38,708 bases of DNA from Tannerella sp. (lineage in GTDB: Bacteria > Bacteroidota > Bacteroidia > Bacteroidales > Tannerellaceae). The stretch spans positions 1 to 38,708 of the forward strand of contig JAISCL010000215.1 of the NCBI GenBank assembly GCA_031265585.1. Direction: 5' to 3'. The notes beneath the pieces were generated by a model. It worked only from the letters and a program-made list of their open reading frames with translations. It did not search any database and had not been told where the DNA came from. Positions within the stretch are counted from its first letter, which is position 1. Each line of letters starts with the position of its first letter. Below are positions 10,274 to 24,700 of this stretch, piece after piece. Made by a program: the position numbers and the translations under genes.

Positions 10274-11494
10274 TCATATTTCAAAGAAAGTTTTGGGATT
10301 CATACGGAAGAAATCCTCCATACTGATTCCGTCGGTTCCGATTGTGAAAATGTGCTTGGGATGAAACTGCGAATTGAAAACGGCAAGCCCTGCATTGCGG
10401 CTGTCTTTTCCGGTTTTTACTTCCAAACCTACTATTTCATTATTTTTCTCTATTACAAAATCAACTTCATTGCCATTTTCGTTCCAGTAATAAAGACTGT
10501 ATTTTTCAGTAATCGAATGATTTAACAAATGTGCTCCTACAGCGGATTCTACTATTTGTCCCCACAGTTTATGGTCGGCTTTTGCCTGTTCAAGACCAAT
10601 ATTCAGTAATTGCGACATCAAGGCATTATTGAACACTTGAAACTTGGGAACAGAAGAGCGTTTGCGGATTATATGCCCGGCATATTTTTCCAGGCCGGTC
10701 AGCAAACCTGCGCCTGTAAGCATTTGCATATAGTTTGATAAGGTTGTGATATTTCCTTTTTCCTGCAAATTACCCTGAATTTTTGTCAGTGAAACAATTT
10801 TTGCAGACGACACGCAGGCAATTTCAAACAATCGCCGCATGAGTGCAGGTTTTTTTACCTTTGTAAGCATAATAATATCGCGGGAAATACTTGTTTCTAT
10901 CAACGAATTACGGATATAATCAATCCAGCGTTGCTGGTCGGCGATTAAATTTACAGCGCCTGGGTACGCTCCATACCGGATATACTGTTCGAGCGACCAG
11001 CCGAAAGCCTCTCTCATTTCGTTGTATGACCAGTGCGGAATATAAATTGTTTCAAACCGTCCTGCAAGTGATTCGCTAAGTCCCTGCTGTAACATTAAAC
11101 GCGAACTGCCAAGCAAAATTACTTTCAGATTCCTTCCGTTGAGAGTATCGTTATCCCACTCTTTTTTTACGGCCTCACTCCAATTTTCTATTTTTTGTAT
11201 TTCATCAATTACAAGTAGATATTCGTTATCAGGCGAAGCAAGCAAACGCAGACGAACCTCGTCCCAAGTTCGCGTTATCCAATTATTATCGGCAGCAGGA
11301 ACATTGTCCGCCTGCACATACATCGTTTTGATCGGTAAACACTCAATCATTTGAGTAACAAGCGTCGTCTTGCCAACCTGACGGGGTCCGGATACAACCT
11401 GAATAAACTTCCTGGGTTCACTCATTCTATCAAGAAGCTGCTGAAGATAATGTCTCTGAAATACATTCATTTTGTTAAAATTATTTTCTCGCAA
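10274..11494 (-). CDS. ATP-binding protein (AAA_14 + DUF4143)
   Basis: 'VVSGPRQVGKTTLVTQMIE' Walker A, 'YLLVIDEIQKIENWSE' Walker B, C-terminal 'YYWNENGNEVDFVIEKNNEIVGLEVKTG'. Confidence 0.93.
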   Translation of the reverse strand: MRENNFNKMNVFQRHYLQQLLDRMSEPRKFIQVVSGPRQVGKTTLVTQMIECLPIKTMYVQADNVPAADNNWITRTWDEVRLRLLASPDNEYLLVIDEIQKIENWSEAVKKEWDNDTLNGRNLKVILLGSSRLMLQQGLSESLAGRFETIYIPHWSYNEMREAFGWSLEQYIRYGAYPGAVNLIADQQRWIDYIRNSLIETSISRDIIMLTKVKKPALMRRLFEIACVSSAKIVSLTKIQGNLQEKGNITTLSNYMQMLTGAGLLTGLEKYAGHIIRKRSSVPKFQVFNNALMSQLLNIGLEQAKADHKLWGQIVESAVGAHLLNHSITEKYSLYYWNENGNEVDFVIEKNNEIVGLEVKTGKDSRNAGLAVFNSQFHPKHIFTIGTDGISMEDFFRMNPKTFFEI

Positions 11495-11772
11495 AGGTAA
11501 GGGAAAGTTTTATTATTTAGAAATAATAGTTTTGTTAGGATGAAATAATAATTTTCGCCATTTGTTGCTGCAGGTGATTAAAGTCATTCAAGTATTTACC
11601 CTCCTGTTCGGTCTCCTTCCGGTTTTGACCGGATGATTGTTTATATGGATTCATCTGTTGTTCGGTTCCCATAGCGTTCGTATTCAAAGTTTTCCATTGG
11701 AGTCAATTGCCTCAAATCATATTCTTCACCTTTTTTATCCTAATGTGTTTCGTATTAAATTTGAATTTTGAT

Positions 11773-12120
11773 TTACTTGCGAGGTTGGCTTAAATCTATC
11801 CGGAACGGGTAGTCTTTCTGTCTTATCATGGGCATTTCAGAGTAACGGTAAGGTTCATAGCCTTCTTTCGAAATCTCTACTTCCTGATACGGTCGCTGTT
11901 TTTCGAGTGGAATGGTTATGCTGAAATAGCCCCGTTCGTCGGTTTGGGCGCTTTGACCGGCTACCCGCACTGTCGCTCCGGCAATCCCATTGTTGCCGTC
12001 CGGAATATAACCTTCCAACCGATCCAGTCCATACAGCAGGACACGCACCTCGCTGATGCCCTCTTTTCGAAGTTGAACTGTGCTGTCCTGAAGATAATAA
12101 CCTGAGTTTTGGATAAGCAT
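11773..12120 (-). pseudogene. Probable remnant containing a carboxypeptidase-regulatory-like beta-sandwich domain
   Basis: 115 aa with 'GIAGATVRVAGQSAQTDERGYFSITIPLEKQRPYQEVEISKEGYEPY'; no signal peptide, abrupt N-terminus, upstream in-frame stop; looks like the 3' end of a longer gene. Confidence 0.45.
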
Positions 12121-12234
12121 AGTTTGTCAGGACATTCATTGATGAAATCTCTCGAAGTTTTTGTTGTGATTTGGTACATTTTTCGATTGATATGTATGTC
12201 CTGACGGGCAAAATTGCCGAATAACAGTTTGTTT

Positions 12235-15927
<3,693 letters not shown>

Positions 15928-16064
15928 CTATCACAGATACTGATTGTTCATATTCCGAACGTCTTGTGTTTATCATTTCTTCCACCGCGCAAATTTAATA
16001 CTTTTTTTTCTTTTTTAGAGTGCCGGAGTAGTTACAAGTTATTTAATCATTTGAAAGTTTTCCA

Positions 16065-16226
16065 TCATCCATACCACGCCCGTTGCCTGCCTGTCAGGTT
16101 CCGGAGTGTTTCAATACAACTATTTACATCATCAACTACCTGGAAGTCAAACATGCCGACGCAAATAAAGTCGGCGCCATGCTCGAATGCCCGCTTGAAG
16201 CCGTCCCGGGGGTGAATAGTACCGGT
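16065..16226 (-). pseudogene. C-terminal remnant of an unidentified oxidoreductase-type gene
   Basis: Minus-frame reading between two stops: TGTIHPRDGFKRAFEHGADFICVGMFDFQVVDDVNSCIETLRNLTGRQRAWYG*; protein-like but with no start. Confidence 0.5.
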
Positions 16227-16236
16227 TCATCACCGT

Positions 16237-17643
16237 TCAAATATACTGGCCTTCTTCTTTCAAGCGTTTGCGGAGCTGTTGGATGTCTACTTTATGGACG
16301 TCATGACCGGATTGCCTGGCGGCTAATGCGGCTGCCAGTCCGGCGGCTTCGCCCGTGACAAGGCAGGGAGGCATCACACGGAGACTGCCGAATGAAAGCG
16401 AATCTGTGGATATGCAACGGCCCGCTACCAGCAGATTCGTCAGTCCTCCGGGTGTCAGTATACGGTAGGGTATGCCATGCGTTTCCCCTTTTTTATAATG
16501 GGCATAACGCCCGTCGTTCATGGAATCGCCGATATGGACGTCTACATAGTAATTGTTTCTGCCTATGCCGTCGTCAAAATCCCTGCGGGCCACCCAGTCG
16601 TCGATGGTGAATATATAATCGCCTTCAATCCTGCGGGTTTCGCGAACGCTTAACAGACTGCAGGTATTGGCGATGTATGATTCGCCATAAACTTCGGGGA
16701 GATATTTTTTCAGCGCCTGATGGTACTGGATCACCATTTGACGGCCCCGGAACATGGCTTCCGTCAGGCTGTCCGGATTCGTCGGATCCAGTCCCCGCAT
16801 GTGACCGATATTGAATTGTACGGTGCCGGGGGTGATCATGGGCGTCACCGCATGGTTGTCTATGATTAAGGGAAACTCCCCGGATTCCAGTATCCGGTAA
16901 ATCGGGCTGCTTTGATTCGTGTAATGTAAACTCGGCGCCTTATGGAACGCTTCGATATTGACGTTGGAGAGTGCAAAGCAGAATGACGGCAACTGTGTTT
17001 CGCCTTTTTCGTTGCCTTTGAAGACTTTCGCGCCGGCCCATGTCGCCAGATCCCCGTCTCCGGTGCAGTCCACGTACACGTTCGCTTTGCAGGCCGTCAA
17101 GCCGGACTTGCCGGCAACCACTATCGATTCTATCTCGCCGTCCGATTTCATTTCTACGGCCGCCAGTCTTGTGTAGAACCGGACATTGACCTTCCGATCC
17201 TTTATCAATCCGTCATAAACGGTTTTCAGGTACTCGGCATTGATGGGCAGCCAGTCAAACCTGTCCGCAGGCGCTTGCGGTACGCCCTTTTTGGATTCCC
17301 GGATGACTTTTTCCGCGATCCCTCCGTACACAAACTTCTCGCCGTCGGTGACGGGCGTCCAGGAAGGTACCAGTCCGGCTGTTCCCATACCGCCAAGTAC
17401 GCCCATCGCTTCTATCAGCAGCGTGTTTGCGCCTTCGCGGGCAGCAGCTGTCGCCGCCGCACATCCGGAAGGGCCGCCGCCTACAACAATAACATCCCAC
17501 CGGCTGTCGACCGGGATTTTCTTTTTCAGCGTCATGCTGCCTTCTTCGTTTAAACGGCCGGTTCCGGCAATGCTTCCGACGGTCGAAAGACCTGCCGCCA
17601 AACCTGTATAGCCTGCTTTTTTTACAAATGTTCGTCTGTTCAT
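16237..17643 (-). CDS. FAD-dependent oxidoreductase (FAD_oxidored family) with Tat/Sec-like signal
   Basis: 'DVIVVGGGPSGCAAATAAAREGANTLLIEAMGVLGGMGTAGLVPSW', 'YVDCTGDGDLATWAGA', 'LLVAGRCISTDSLSFGSLRVMPPCLVTGEAAGLAAALA'. Confidence 0.93.
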   Translation of the reverse strand: MNRRTFVKKAGYTGLAAGLSTVGSIAGTGRLNEEGSMTLKKKIPVDSRWDVIVVGGGPSGCAAATAAAREGANTLLIEAMGVLGGMGTAGLVPSWTPVTDGEKFVYGGIAEKVIRESKKGVPQAPADRFDWLPINAEYLKTVYDGLIKDRKVNVRFYTRLAAVEMKSDGEIESIVVAGKSGLTACKANVYVDCTGDGDLATWAGAKVFKGNEKGETQLPSFCFALSNVNIEAFHKAPSLHYTNQSSPIYRILESGEFPLIIDNHAVTPMITPGTVQFNIGHMRGLDPTNPDSLTEAMFRGRQMVIQYHQALKKYLPEVYGESYIANTCSLLSVRETRRIEGDYIFTIDDWVARRDFDDGIGRNNYYVDVHIGDSMNDGRYAHYKKGETHGIPYRILTPGGLTNLLVAGRCISTDSLSFGSLRVMPPCLVTGEAAGLAAALAARQSGHDVHKVDIQQLRKRLKEEGQYI

Positions 17644-17684
17644 GTTCTGTATTTGTTAAATATTAGATCGCGTAAAGGAGGCGA

Positions 17685-17893
17685 AAACGTAGCTACGTAT
17701 TGTCAAAACGTAGCTACTTATTGCGGAAACGTAGCTACGTATTGCGTAAACGTATTTACGTATTGCAGAAACGTATCTACGTATTGCCAAAACGTAGCTA
17801 CTTATTGCAGAAACGTATTTACGTATTGCCCAAACGTAGCTACGTATTGCGAAAACGTAGCTACGTATTACCCAAACGTAGCTACGTAATTCG
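17685..17893. repeat. Tandem array 1: 10 units, exact 21-bp period, consensus ACGTAGCTACGTATTGCNNAA
   Basis: ACGT of successive units at 17687, 17708, 17729, 17750, 17771, 17792, 17813, 17834, 17855, 17876. Core TACGTAGCTACGTA is a perfect palindrome. Confidence 0.97.
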
Positions 17894-17919
17894 AGTCGCC
17901 GGCGGGGCAATTATCAACG

Positions 17920-18621
17920 TTACAGTTGAACCCTTACCAGAGGCGCGCCGAAGCGGTCAATCGCATCGGGATTCGGCTTGAACCAGGTGCGGTACTGTAC
18001 CGGACTGCTCAAATCGACTTCTCCGATGACGGTTGTGGCGCCGATGTCTTCAATGGGTATAAATTCGGATTTATCTTCTCCCGATGTGTGTTTGAAAATA
18101 ATCTCTATCCCTGTTTCTTCGGTGCTGCTGCTGCCGCCCCATGTCAGCGTTAATTCATTGTCTCCGCTTTTCGTTACGCCTTTAAGCGAACGGTTCACTA
18201 ACGTGGCCTGATAACGGTCTCCGTAAACATTCACAAGTGTTTCGAATACGACCGAACGATGGCTGCGCCCGTCATGCGAATAAAAGAAAAATGTATGATC
18301 GCCTTCCGCGATGTTTCCGTTTCCTTCGCCGACCATTACCTCCAGCGCATCCGGCGGCTCGTGTTCCGGTACGGAAACAACGGTTGAATCCCTTTTCTGA
18401 TTCCACAATATATGCAGCGTTTTCACACGGGGATCCGTCATCCAGTATTGGATTAAGACCCGCTCGTTTCCGCTGAAAACCCTGACCGAATCAACACGGC
18501 CTACATACGTTTTTTCGCCGTCCTGCAAATATTTGTCATGCATGTCATTCATGTCCGAGCATGAAATGAAGGCCATGACAGCCACGCATAAACCTGTTGT
18601 ATAAAAAATATATTTCTTCAT
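17920..18621 (-). CDS. DUF4998-domain lipoprotein
   Basis: 'SCSDMNDMHDKYLQDGEKTYVGRVDSVRVFSGNERVLIQYWMTDPRVKTLHILWN'; paralogue of 37439..38626. Confidence 0.8.
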   Translation of the reverse strand: MKKYIFYTTGLCVAVMAFISCSDMNDMHDKYLQDGEKTYVGRVDSVRVFSGNERVLIQYWMTDPRVKTLHILWNQKRDSTVVSVPEHEPPDALEVMVGEGNGNIAEGDHTFFFYSHDGRSHRSVVFETLVNVYGDRYQATLVNRSLKGVTKSGDNELTLTWGGSSSTEETGIEIIFKHTSGEDKSEFIPIEDIGATTVIGEVDLSSPVQYRTWFKPNPDAIDRFGAPLVRVQL

Positions 18622-18633
18622 AGTCGTATTCCG

Positions 18634-19815
18634 TTATTTAGTACTGCCCCAGATGGAGATCTCGTTAATGAAAGCCGCTGCCGAATTAGACCAGGTAGAG
18701 TTAATCTTAAATTTCATATAACGAAATTTAGGTGCGTCAATCGGCACCTCAAATTCTTCTCCTGCCAATAAATACTGCGTTTCTTCCGCTGTCGGGTTTC
18801 CTCCTTCGGTCAGACCGGAAGGACGGAACGACTCGCAATCCATGATTTTCACCCAGCCGTCCCAGTTATCCGGATCGGTTGTTGCGGACTGATCGCTTGT
18901 GCCCCAGATTTCAAACGTGCGGATATGGTGCAGCTGATACATAAAGTTTCGGCGCGTCCACAACCGGAAGCGTGACAGTTTGGCTTCCACTCCCATATCA
19001 AAAGCAAAATAGATCTTTTCGGGAGCAACGTTAATGTAACACAGATTATCATCTACATTATAAATATTATCCCACATCCTCGCCATATTTGCTCCGCCAT
19101 AACTGTGAAATGCGAATTTGGAAGATAATCTGAACGCAATAAATTTACTTTTATCAATTTCTTCTTCAAAAAACGGAGTCATTTGTACATAAAGCGTATC
19201 CGTGTAATTATTAAACATATCTCTAAAATAAAAGGCGAAATCCGTGAGTTTCGATTCTAAACCGCGAATCGCTTTATCGGCAATCCGTTCGGAAGAATAA
19301 ATGATTTCAACAGGTTTATATTCGTCATCCTCTTTCAATAAAGCTTCCAGTACAATATCTTCACCCAGCGGGTTTTCCCAATAAAGTTTCAGGCCACCGA
19401 ATGCTTCATACAGTGTCAACGTTTTTATGACATCATAGATAGGTGAATCCAAAGGCTCTATTTCAACCGCAACGGGAGCCGATTCATTATAGCTTTTATC
19501 AACCGCGTAAAGTTCGACTTTTGTCTTGGCGCGTTTCCCGAATCCTTTCAGTTCAATACTGTTGGAATAAGCGGAACTTGACATTTCCTTCCTGCTGCCA
19601 TTCGGCGATATATAAACCGCTTTTATGCAAAGCAAGTCGTCTTCTTCAGGCAAAGAATAGGTTATGACCGCTTTTCCCTCAAGATTTTGAACCCTCACAT
19701 TACTCACCGGCGCCGGCGGAGTTCCGTCCACGGGATACTGCCCGATATATTCTTCCTTACAGCCATAGCCGGCCATAAGAACCGTCAATAAAGTTAGCAT
19801 TATATTTTTTTTCAT
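18634..19815 (-). CDS. DUF4959/DUF5126/DUF5000-type PUL lipoprotein
   Basis: 'GCKEEYIGQYPVDGTPPAPVSNVRVQNLEGKAVITYSLPEEDDLLCIKAVY'; discoidin-like C-terminus; paralogue of 36242..37420. Confidence 0.82.
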   Translation of the reverse strand: MKKNIMLTLLTVLMAGYGCKEEYIGQYPVDGTPPAPVSNVRVQNLEGKAVITYSLPEEDDLLCIKAVYISPNGSRKEMSSSAYSNSIELKGFGKRAKTKVELYAVDKSYNESAPVAVEIEPLDSPIYDVIKTLTLYEAFGGLKLYWENPLGEDIVLEALLKEDDEYKPVEIIYSSERIADKAIRGLESKLTDFAFYFRDMFNNYTDTLYVQMTPFFEEEIDKSKFIAFRLSSKFAFHSYGGANMARMWDNIYNVDDNLCYINVAPEKIYFAFDMGVEAKLSRFRLWTRRNFMYQLHHIRTFEIWGTSDQSATTDPDNWDGWVKIMDCESFRPSGLTEGGNPTAEETQYLLAGEEFEVPIDAPKFRYMKFKINSTWSNSAAAFINEISIWGSTK

Positions 19816-19839
19816 ACATATATAATTTAATGATTACAA

Positions 19840-21771
19840 TTACTCCCAATACGGGTTTTGAACTAAGTTGATATTTTTACGCAGCTCATTTTCCCTTACA
19901 GGCCACAAATACTGTTTGGTTGAAAATTCCAACTGATTAAATATAATGACCTGATAATAATCTTCTGTTGCCGTTTGACTTACATTCCATCCTCTTTCGG
20001 GCTGGTTATAATAGACATGAGCCAGTTTCCATCTTCTGAGGTCCCAGAATCTCCTGCCTTCAAAACATAATTCGATCATTCTTTCCTGGCGGATAATATC
20101 CCGCATGCCTGTCCTGGTAAGGGGCTTGTCCGGCAGGTTGGAATGGTCTCTCCAGCTTTCCACGACGCCTTTCAGTCCGGCGCGTTCGCGCACGATATCC
20201 ACATATTCATACACTTCACTGTTGGGCGCCTCCAACGATTCGTTCAACGCCTCGGCATAAAGAAGATAAAGGTCCGCCAGACGCATAATAGGAAATGTAT
20301 AACGTGTTGTGGATAAAGAACCGTTAGCGGCTGTCGCCGTTTCAAAATTCACTAATTTTTTTGCAAAATAACCGGCTCTGGTATAACGGATATCTCCACT
20401 CTTTCCGCTTACTTCTCCGGCTTTCATCCTCATAATCCAGGGCGTCTCCGTATCATTGCCTGTTCCTACATCTTTCGTTCGTCCGTTACCGTACCAGTAA
20501 CCGCAATCAAATCCGAGGCTCGCATAGAAACGCGGTTCCCGGTTGGTGTTTAATACCGCAGTAGTCAAGCCTTCCTTAATATAGTAATAATGATCGTCGC
20601 CTACGGTAACGACATCATATCGTCCTGCATAATTATAAGAAGGATCTTCATTTACAGGCACTCCATTTTTAGAATAAAATAATTCGGCCATACTGAATGA
20701 AGCTCCCAATTCCACTCCAAGAGCATTTGCCTGGATATCTTCGAATTTCATATAAGTAAAGGCATTACTTTGTAAATCATTAGCCGTATTAACCGGATTT
20801 CCCCATATAAGTTCTTCATTCCATCTCATCGTAACCGCACCTCTTATACTCATGCCCCTGCGCGTTTCTTCAGATAACTGGAAACGGCTGTCATTAAAAT
20901 GATATAATCGGATACCGGCTTTATGTGCCATATCAATAGCCTCTTTGCAAGCCTCTGCGGCCCTGCTCCACTTATTGGGATCTTCCGTTTCGCCGAACAG
21001 TTTTATACCCCTGTTGTCGACAAGCGTATTAAAATCATTATTCCCATTAAATAAAGGACTTGCTCCCAAGACTAAAACTTCCGCTTTCAGCATGGCGGCC
21101 ATCGGTCTCGTTATTCGCCCCGCTTCAGCTACTATATTCGTTATATCTAACGGTAAATTCTCCATTGCCCCGTCACAAAGCCCTACAATATAATCAACAC
21201 ATTCATCAACCGGTTCCCGGTAAACTTTTACCTCCTGGACGTCTGCCGCTATTGATTTATTCTCTTTAATAAGAGGAATGGGGCCATACAGGCGCAACAG
21301 GTAATAATGATAAAACGCTTTTAAAAAGGTTACTTCCGCAATCCATCGTTCCTTTTCATCTTCATACAGGTCAGGCCCGACATTATTAATATTTTCCAGG
21401 AAAATATTACATTCACGTAAAGCTACAAACAATCCCCGTCCACCATTAGCGCCATTCCAAAAATTCAGCAATGGCTCGTTTGAATTTTGTGATCCGAGTT
21501 TTACACGATTACCCCAGTATCTTGATCTATCATAATAAGCATTCTCCACAACTACAAATTCGTCACTTGTCTGAATTGCCGGATCAACGGAATAATCCCC
21601 GATTCTCGGCATATACGAATAGATTGTCGCCAGGAAGCGCTCCGCACTTACCCTGTCGGTAAATGCATGTTCGATTGTCGCCACATCGTCGGGCACAATA
21701 TCCAGATAGTCGGCACATGACGTCAATAAAACCGTTACAATTAACAGTACTGTATTTTTAATCTTTTTCAT
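19840..21771 (-). CDS. SusD/RagB-like nutrient-binding outer-membrane lipoprotein
   Basis: 'TSCADYLDIVPDDVATIEHAF', 'RWIAEVTFLKAFYHYYLLRLYGPIPLI', 'GRRFWDLRRWKLA'. Confidence 0.96.
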   Translation of the reverse strand: MKKIKNTVLLIVTVLLTSCADYLDIVPDDVATIEHAFTDRVSAERFLATIYSYMPRIGDYSVDPAIQTSDEFVVVENAYYDRSRYWGNRVKLGSQNSNEPLLNFWNGANGGRGLFVALRECNIFLENINNVGPDLYEDEKERWIAEVTFLKAFYHYYLLRLYGPIPLIKENKSIAADVQEVKVYREPVDECVDYIVGLCDGAMENLPLDITNIVAEAGRITRPMAAMLKAEVLVLGASPLFNGNNDFNTLVDNRGIKLFGETEDPNKWSRAAEACKEAIDMAHKAGIRLYHFNDSRFQLSEETRRGMSIRGAVTMRWNEELIWGNPVNTANDLQSNAFTYMKFEDIQANALGVELGASFSMAELFYSKNGVPVNEDPSYNYAGRYDVVTVGDDHYYYIKEGLTTAVLNTNREPRFYASLGFDCGYWYGNGRTKDVGTGNDTETPWIMRMKAGEVSGKSGDIRYTRAGYFAKKLVNFETATAANGSLSTTRYTFPIMRLADLYLLYAEALNESLEAPNSEVYEYVDIVRERAGLKGVVESWRDHSNLPDKPLTRTGMRDIIRQERMIELCFEGRRFWDLRRWKLAHVYYNQPERGWNVSQTATEDYYQVIIFNQLEFSTKQYLWPVRENELRKNINLVQNPYWE

Positions 21772-21783
21772 CTGTACATAATT

Positions 21784-24700
21784 TTAAAATGATAACTGAA
21801 CTCCGACATTTAATACTTTTTGTATAGGATATTTCATGCCGTCGCCGGCCATTTCCGGATCCCACAATTTGAATTTGCTGAACGTTAACAGGTTTGTCCC
21901 GCTGAAATACAGGCGCAAATTGGCTACATTCAATTTTTTCATGTGCCTGTCCGGTATTTTATACCCAAATTCCAGCGATTTCAGACGCAGGAATGAGCCG
22001 TCGCGCATAAACCAGGTATTCGTTTGCGTATTGTTTTCAAGCAGTGAGGCCGTCAGTCTTGGCCAAAGCGCCCGGACATCACGGTTATCTTCCGACCAGT
22101 GATTGTCGGCATAGACTTTCAACAGGGCGTTTTTAGAATTGACACTTCCATTGTCGTCCGTATCGAGGAACGGCGACGTCCTTCTCGCATCAATCCAAAA
22201 GGATTCGCGTCCCAGGCCCTGGAAAAAGAAGGAAAAATCGAAGCCTTTATAACCGGTACTTAATCCGAAACCATAGATGACCTCCGGCGTTGTCGGATAA
22301 CCGATCGGTACCCGGTCCAGTTCCGTGATCCGGTCATCGCCGTTAATATCCTTGTATTTGATGTCTCCTCCCATGTAACTGCTGAAAGACTGGGTGGGCG
22401 AATTCAGTACGTCCTTGTCATCAACGAACAGGCGTTCCGCTACGTATCCCCAATTTTGATTTACAGGCGTTCCGACGTGCGACAGCCAGGGCGTCAGACT
22501 GTTGTCCGGTTCTTCGTAAATCTCCCATTTTGATCTGGCATACGTATAGTTAAAGCGTCCGGTAACCCAAAAGTCGTTATTGAAATAGTGATTCAAATCG
22601 ACGGAAAGGTCTACGCCTTTGCCGCTCGCCTTGCCGATATTTGCCTGCGGAGTAACGAGCAGTCCCATTGTTGAAGGAATATCCTGTCGTGTCTGCAAAA
22701 TATTTTCACGCGATTCGGTGTAGAAATCCGCCAAAATATCAATTTTCCCGAACAGACCCAACTCAAGTCCCAGGTTCATCTTTTGGGCGACTTCCCACGT
22801 AATAAGATCATTTGCATACCGCCTTATACTTACTCCATTTACGGTATAGCCGAAACTTTCGCCCCATGTATAGGCCCGGCCCGAGTCATCGACATTCACG
22901 TCGGACTGGTAAAAGAAACGGTCTTCCTCCGCGCCGATGGCGTCGTTACCTACCAAACCGTATGTGGCTTTCAGTTTCAGGTTTGAAACGGTACGCTGAA
23001 CGCCGCTGCTCAGATCTTCCCAGAAAGGTTCGTTTGTTACCAGCCAGCCGGCGCCGATCGAAGGGAAAAATCCGAAACGGTGGTCGCGTGCAAAGCGTTC
23101 CGAACCGTTATATCCGAAGTTTGCTTCCAGGAAATAACGGCTGGCGTAACTGTAGGTGAAGCGTCCCGACAGTCCGACGTTGCGTTTGGGCAACGAAAGC
23201 AACAGGGAGCCGGCATTTCCTTTCAGATAATTCCGGATATTAAAGACTAATAATCCGCTTACGCCGTGTTTTTCATTAAATGTCCGGTCATAGTTAATGG
23301 CCGATTCAAAATAAATCGTGGTGTTGATTTCTTTACCCCCTTCATTATAGCTCAACCATTCGGAACCTCCGTTCGGGTTCAGGCAATTCAGCAGATATTC
23401 GTCACGGATTTTATCGTACAGGCTGATGGTATAGAAGAAAGGATTATAATAGCGCTGCACGTCAAAGTAGGAATAGCGGTTTGTACTGAACAGGCCCCGC
23501 AGTTCCAGTCCTTCCGTGATAAAATTCAGGTTCTGTTTCAATTCAAACTGCGCCATCATCAGCGACCTGGAATATTCCTTATGCCCTTTCACCATATCGG
23601 CGTAAGGATTGATGAACTGTCCCCGGTCCATATTCCCGAACAGGATATGCTTTTTATGCTGATACGTCGCATCGGGAGTGTAATAGGCGGGGAAGGCGAC
23701 CGGATCGCTTCGTACTACTTTACTGTACAGATCACTGCCGCTGTCGAGCGGGCCGCTGTAATCGTCGAACGCGCCGTGCAGGCGCACAATCGCTTCGGTT
23801 GTTTTTGTCACATTAATATTTACATTCGAACGCAGCACGTAGCGTTTCAGGTCGATGTCGTTCTTACTGTCTCCGGCTGTTTTTATCACGCCGTTATCCT
23901 GGTTGTAGGTAGCCGCTATATAATAACGCGCAATGCTCCCGCCCCCGCTGACATTAAAATTGAAACGCTGATTGATGGCCTGGTTCTTAAATAAAATATC
24001 ATACCAGTCATTCGCGGGATAAACCATCGGATTGGCGCCTCTCTCCGTACTTTCTATCTTCTCGATGGAATAAGGCACCGATTGCATGGGATTGCGGGTG
24101 AGTACCGCTTCGTTGTTCAGGCGCATGTACGTAATCGGATCGGCCAGCTCAATCTCCCGGGTGGGGGAAGAAATGGAGGTCTCGTAACGGAAAGAAATGG
24201 ACGCCTTCCCTTCTTTCCCCTCTTTCGTTGTCACCATAATGACGCCATTCCCGCCGCGTGCGCCGTAAAGGGCTGTTGCGGCGGCATCTTTCATGATGGA
24301 GAAACTGGCGATGTCGTCTGTTTGCAGGCGCGCCAGGTCGCTCGATGTCATTTCCACGCCGTCAATAAGAATCAGCGGGCCGGCTCCGTAGGTGAGCGTT
24401 GTCACGCCGCGCACGAAGAAGCTGGCATCGTCTTCGCCGGGTTCGCCCGTGCGCTGGTAGGAAATCAGTCCGGCCATTCTTCCGGCAAGGGCGGTGGTCA
24501 GGTTGCTGCTTGGCGCCTTAAGCTCCGAGGGTCTTATGGTGGTAATGGCCGCCGATACGCTTTCTTTTTTTTGCCGGCCGAAAGCGACAACGGTCACTTC
24601 TGCCAGTTCGTCGGTTTTTTCGAGCATAATAACCGTCAATTCAAGCTTGTCGCCAACGGTAATGAGCTGTTCCTGCATGCCGAGATATGAAAACCGGAGC

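Noticed and set aside
17653-17981. ORFs on both strands across array 1 (NVATYCGNVATYC; SYVWAIRSYVFAIR)
   Set aside because: A 21-bp unit lacking stops is open in several frames on both strands automatically; the minus ORF needs a TTG start. Treated as a consequence of the repeat.
23266-24690. Plus-strand ORFs of 242 and 202 aa opposite susC
   Set aside because: Shadow ORFs from codon bias of the susC gene; no domain features.
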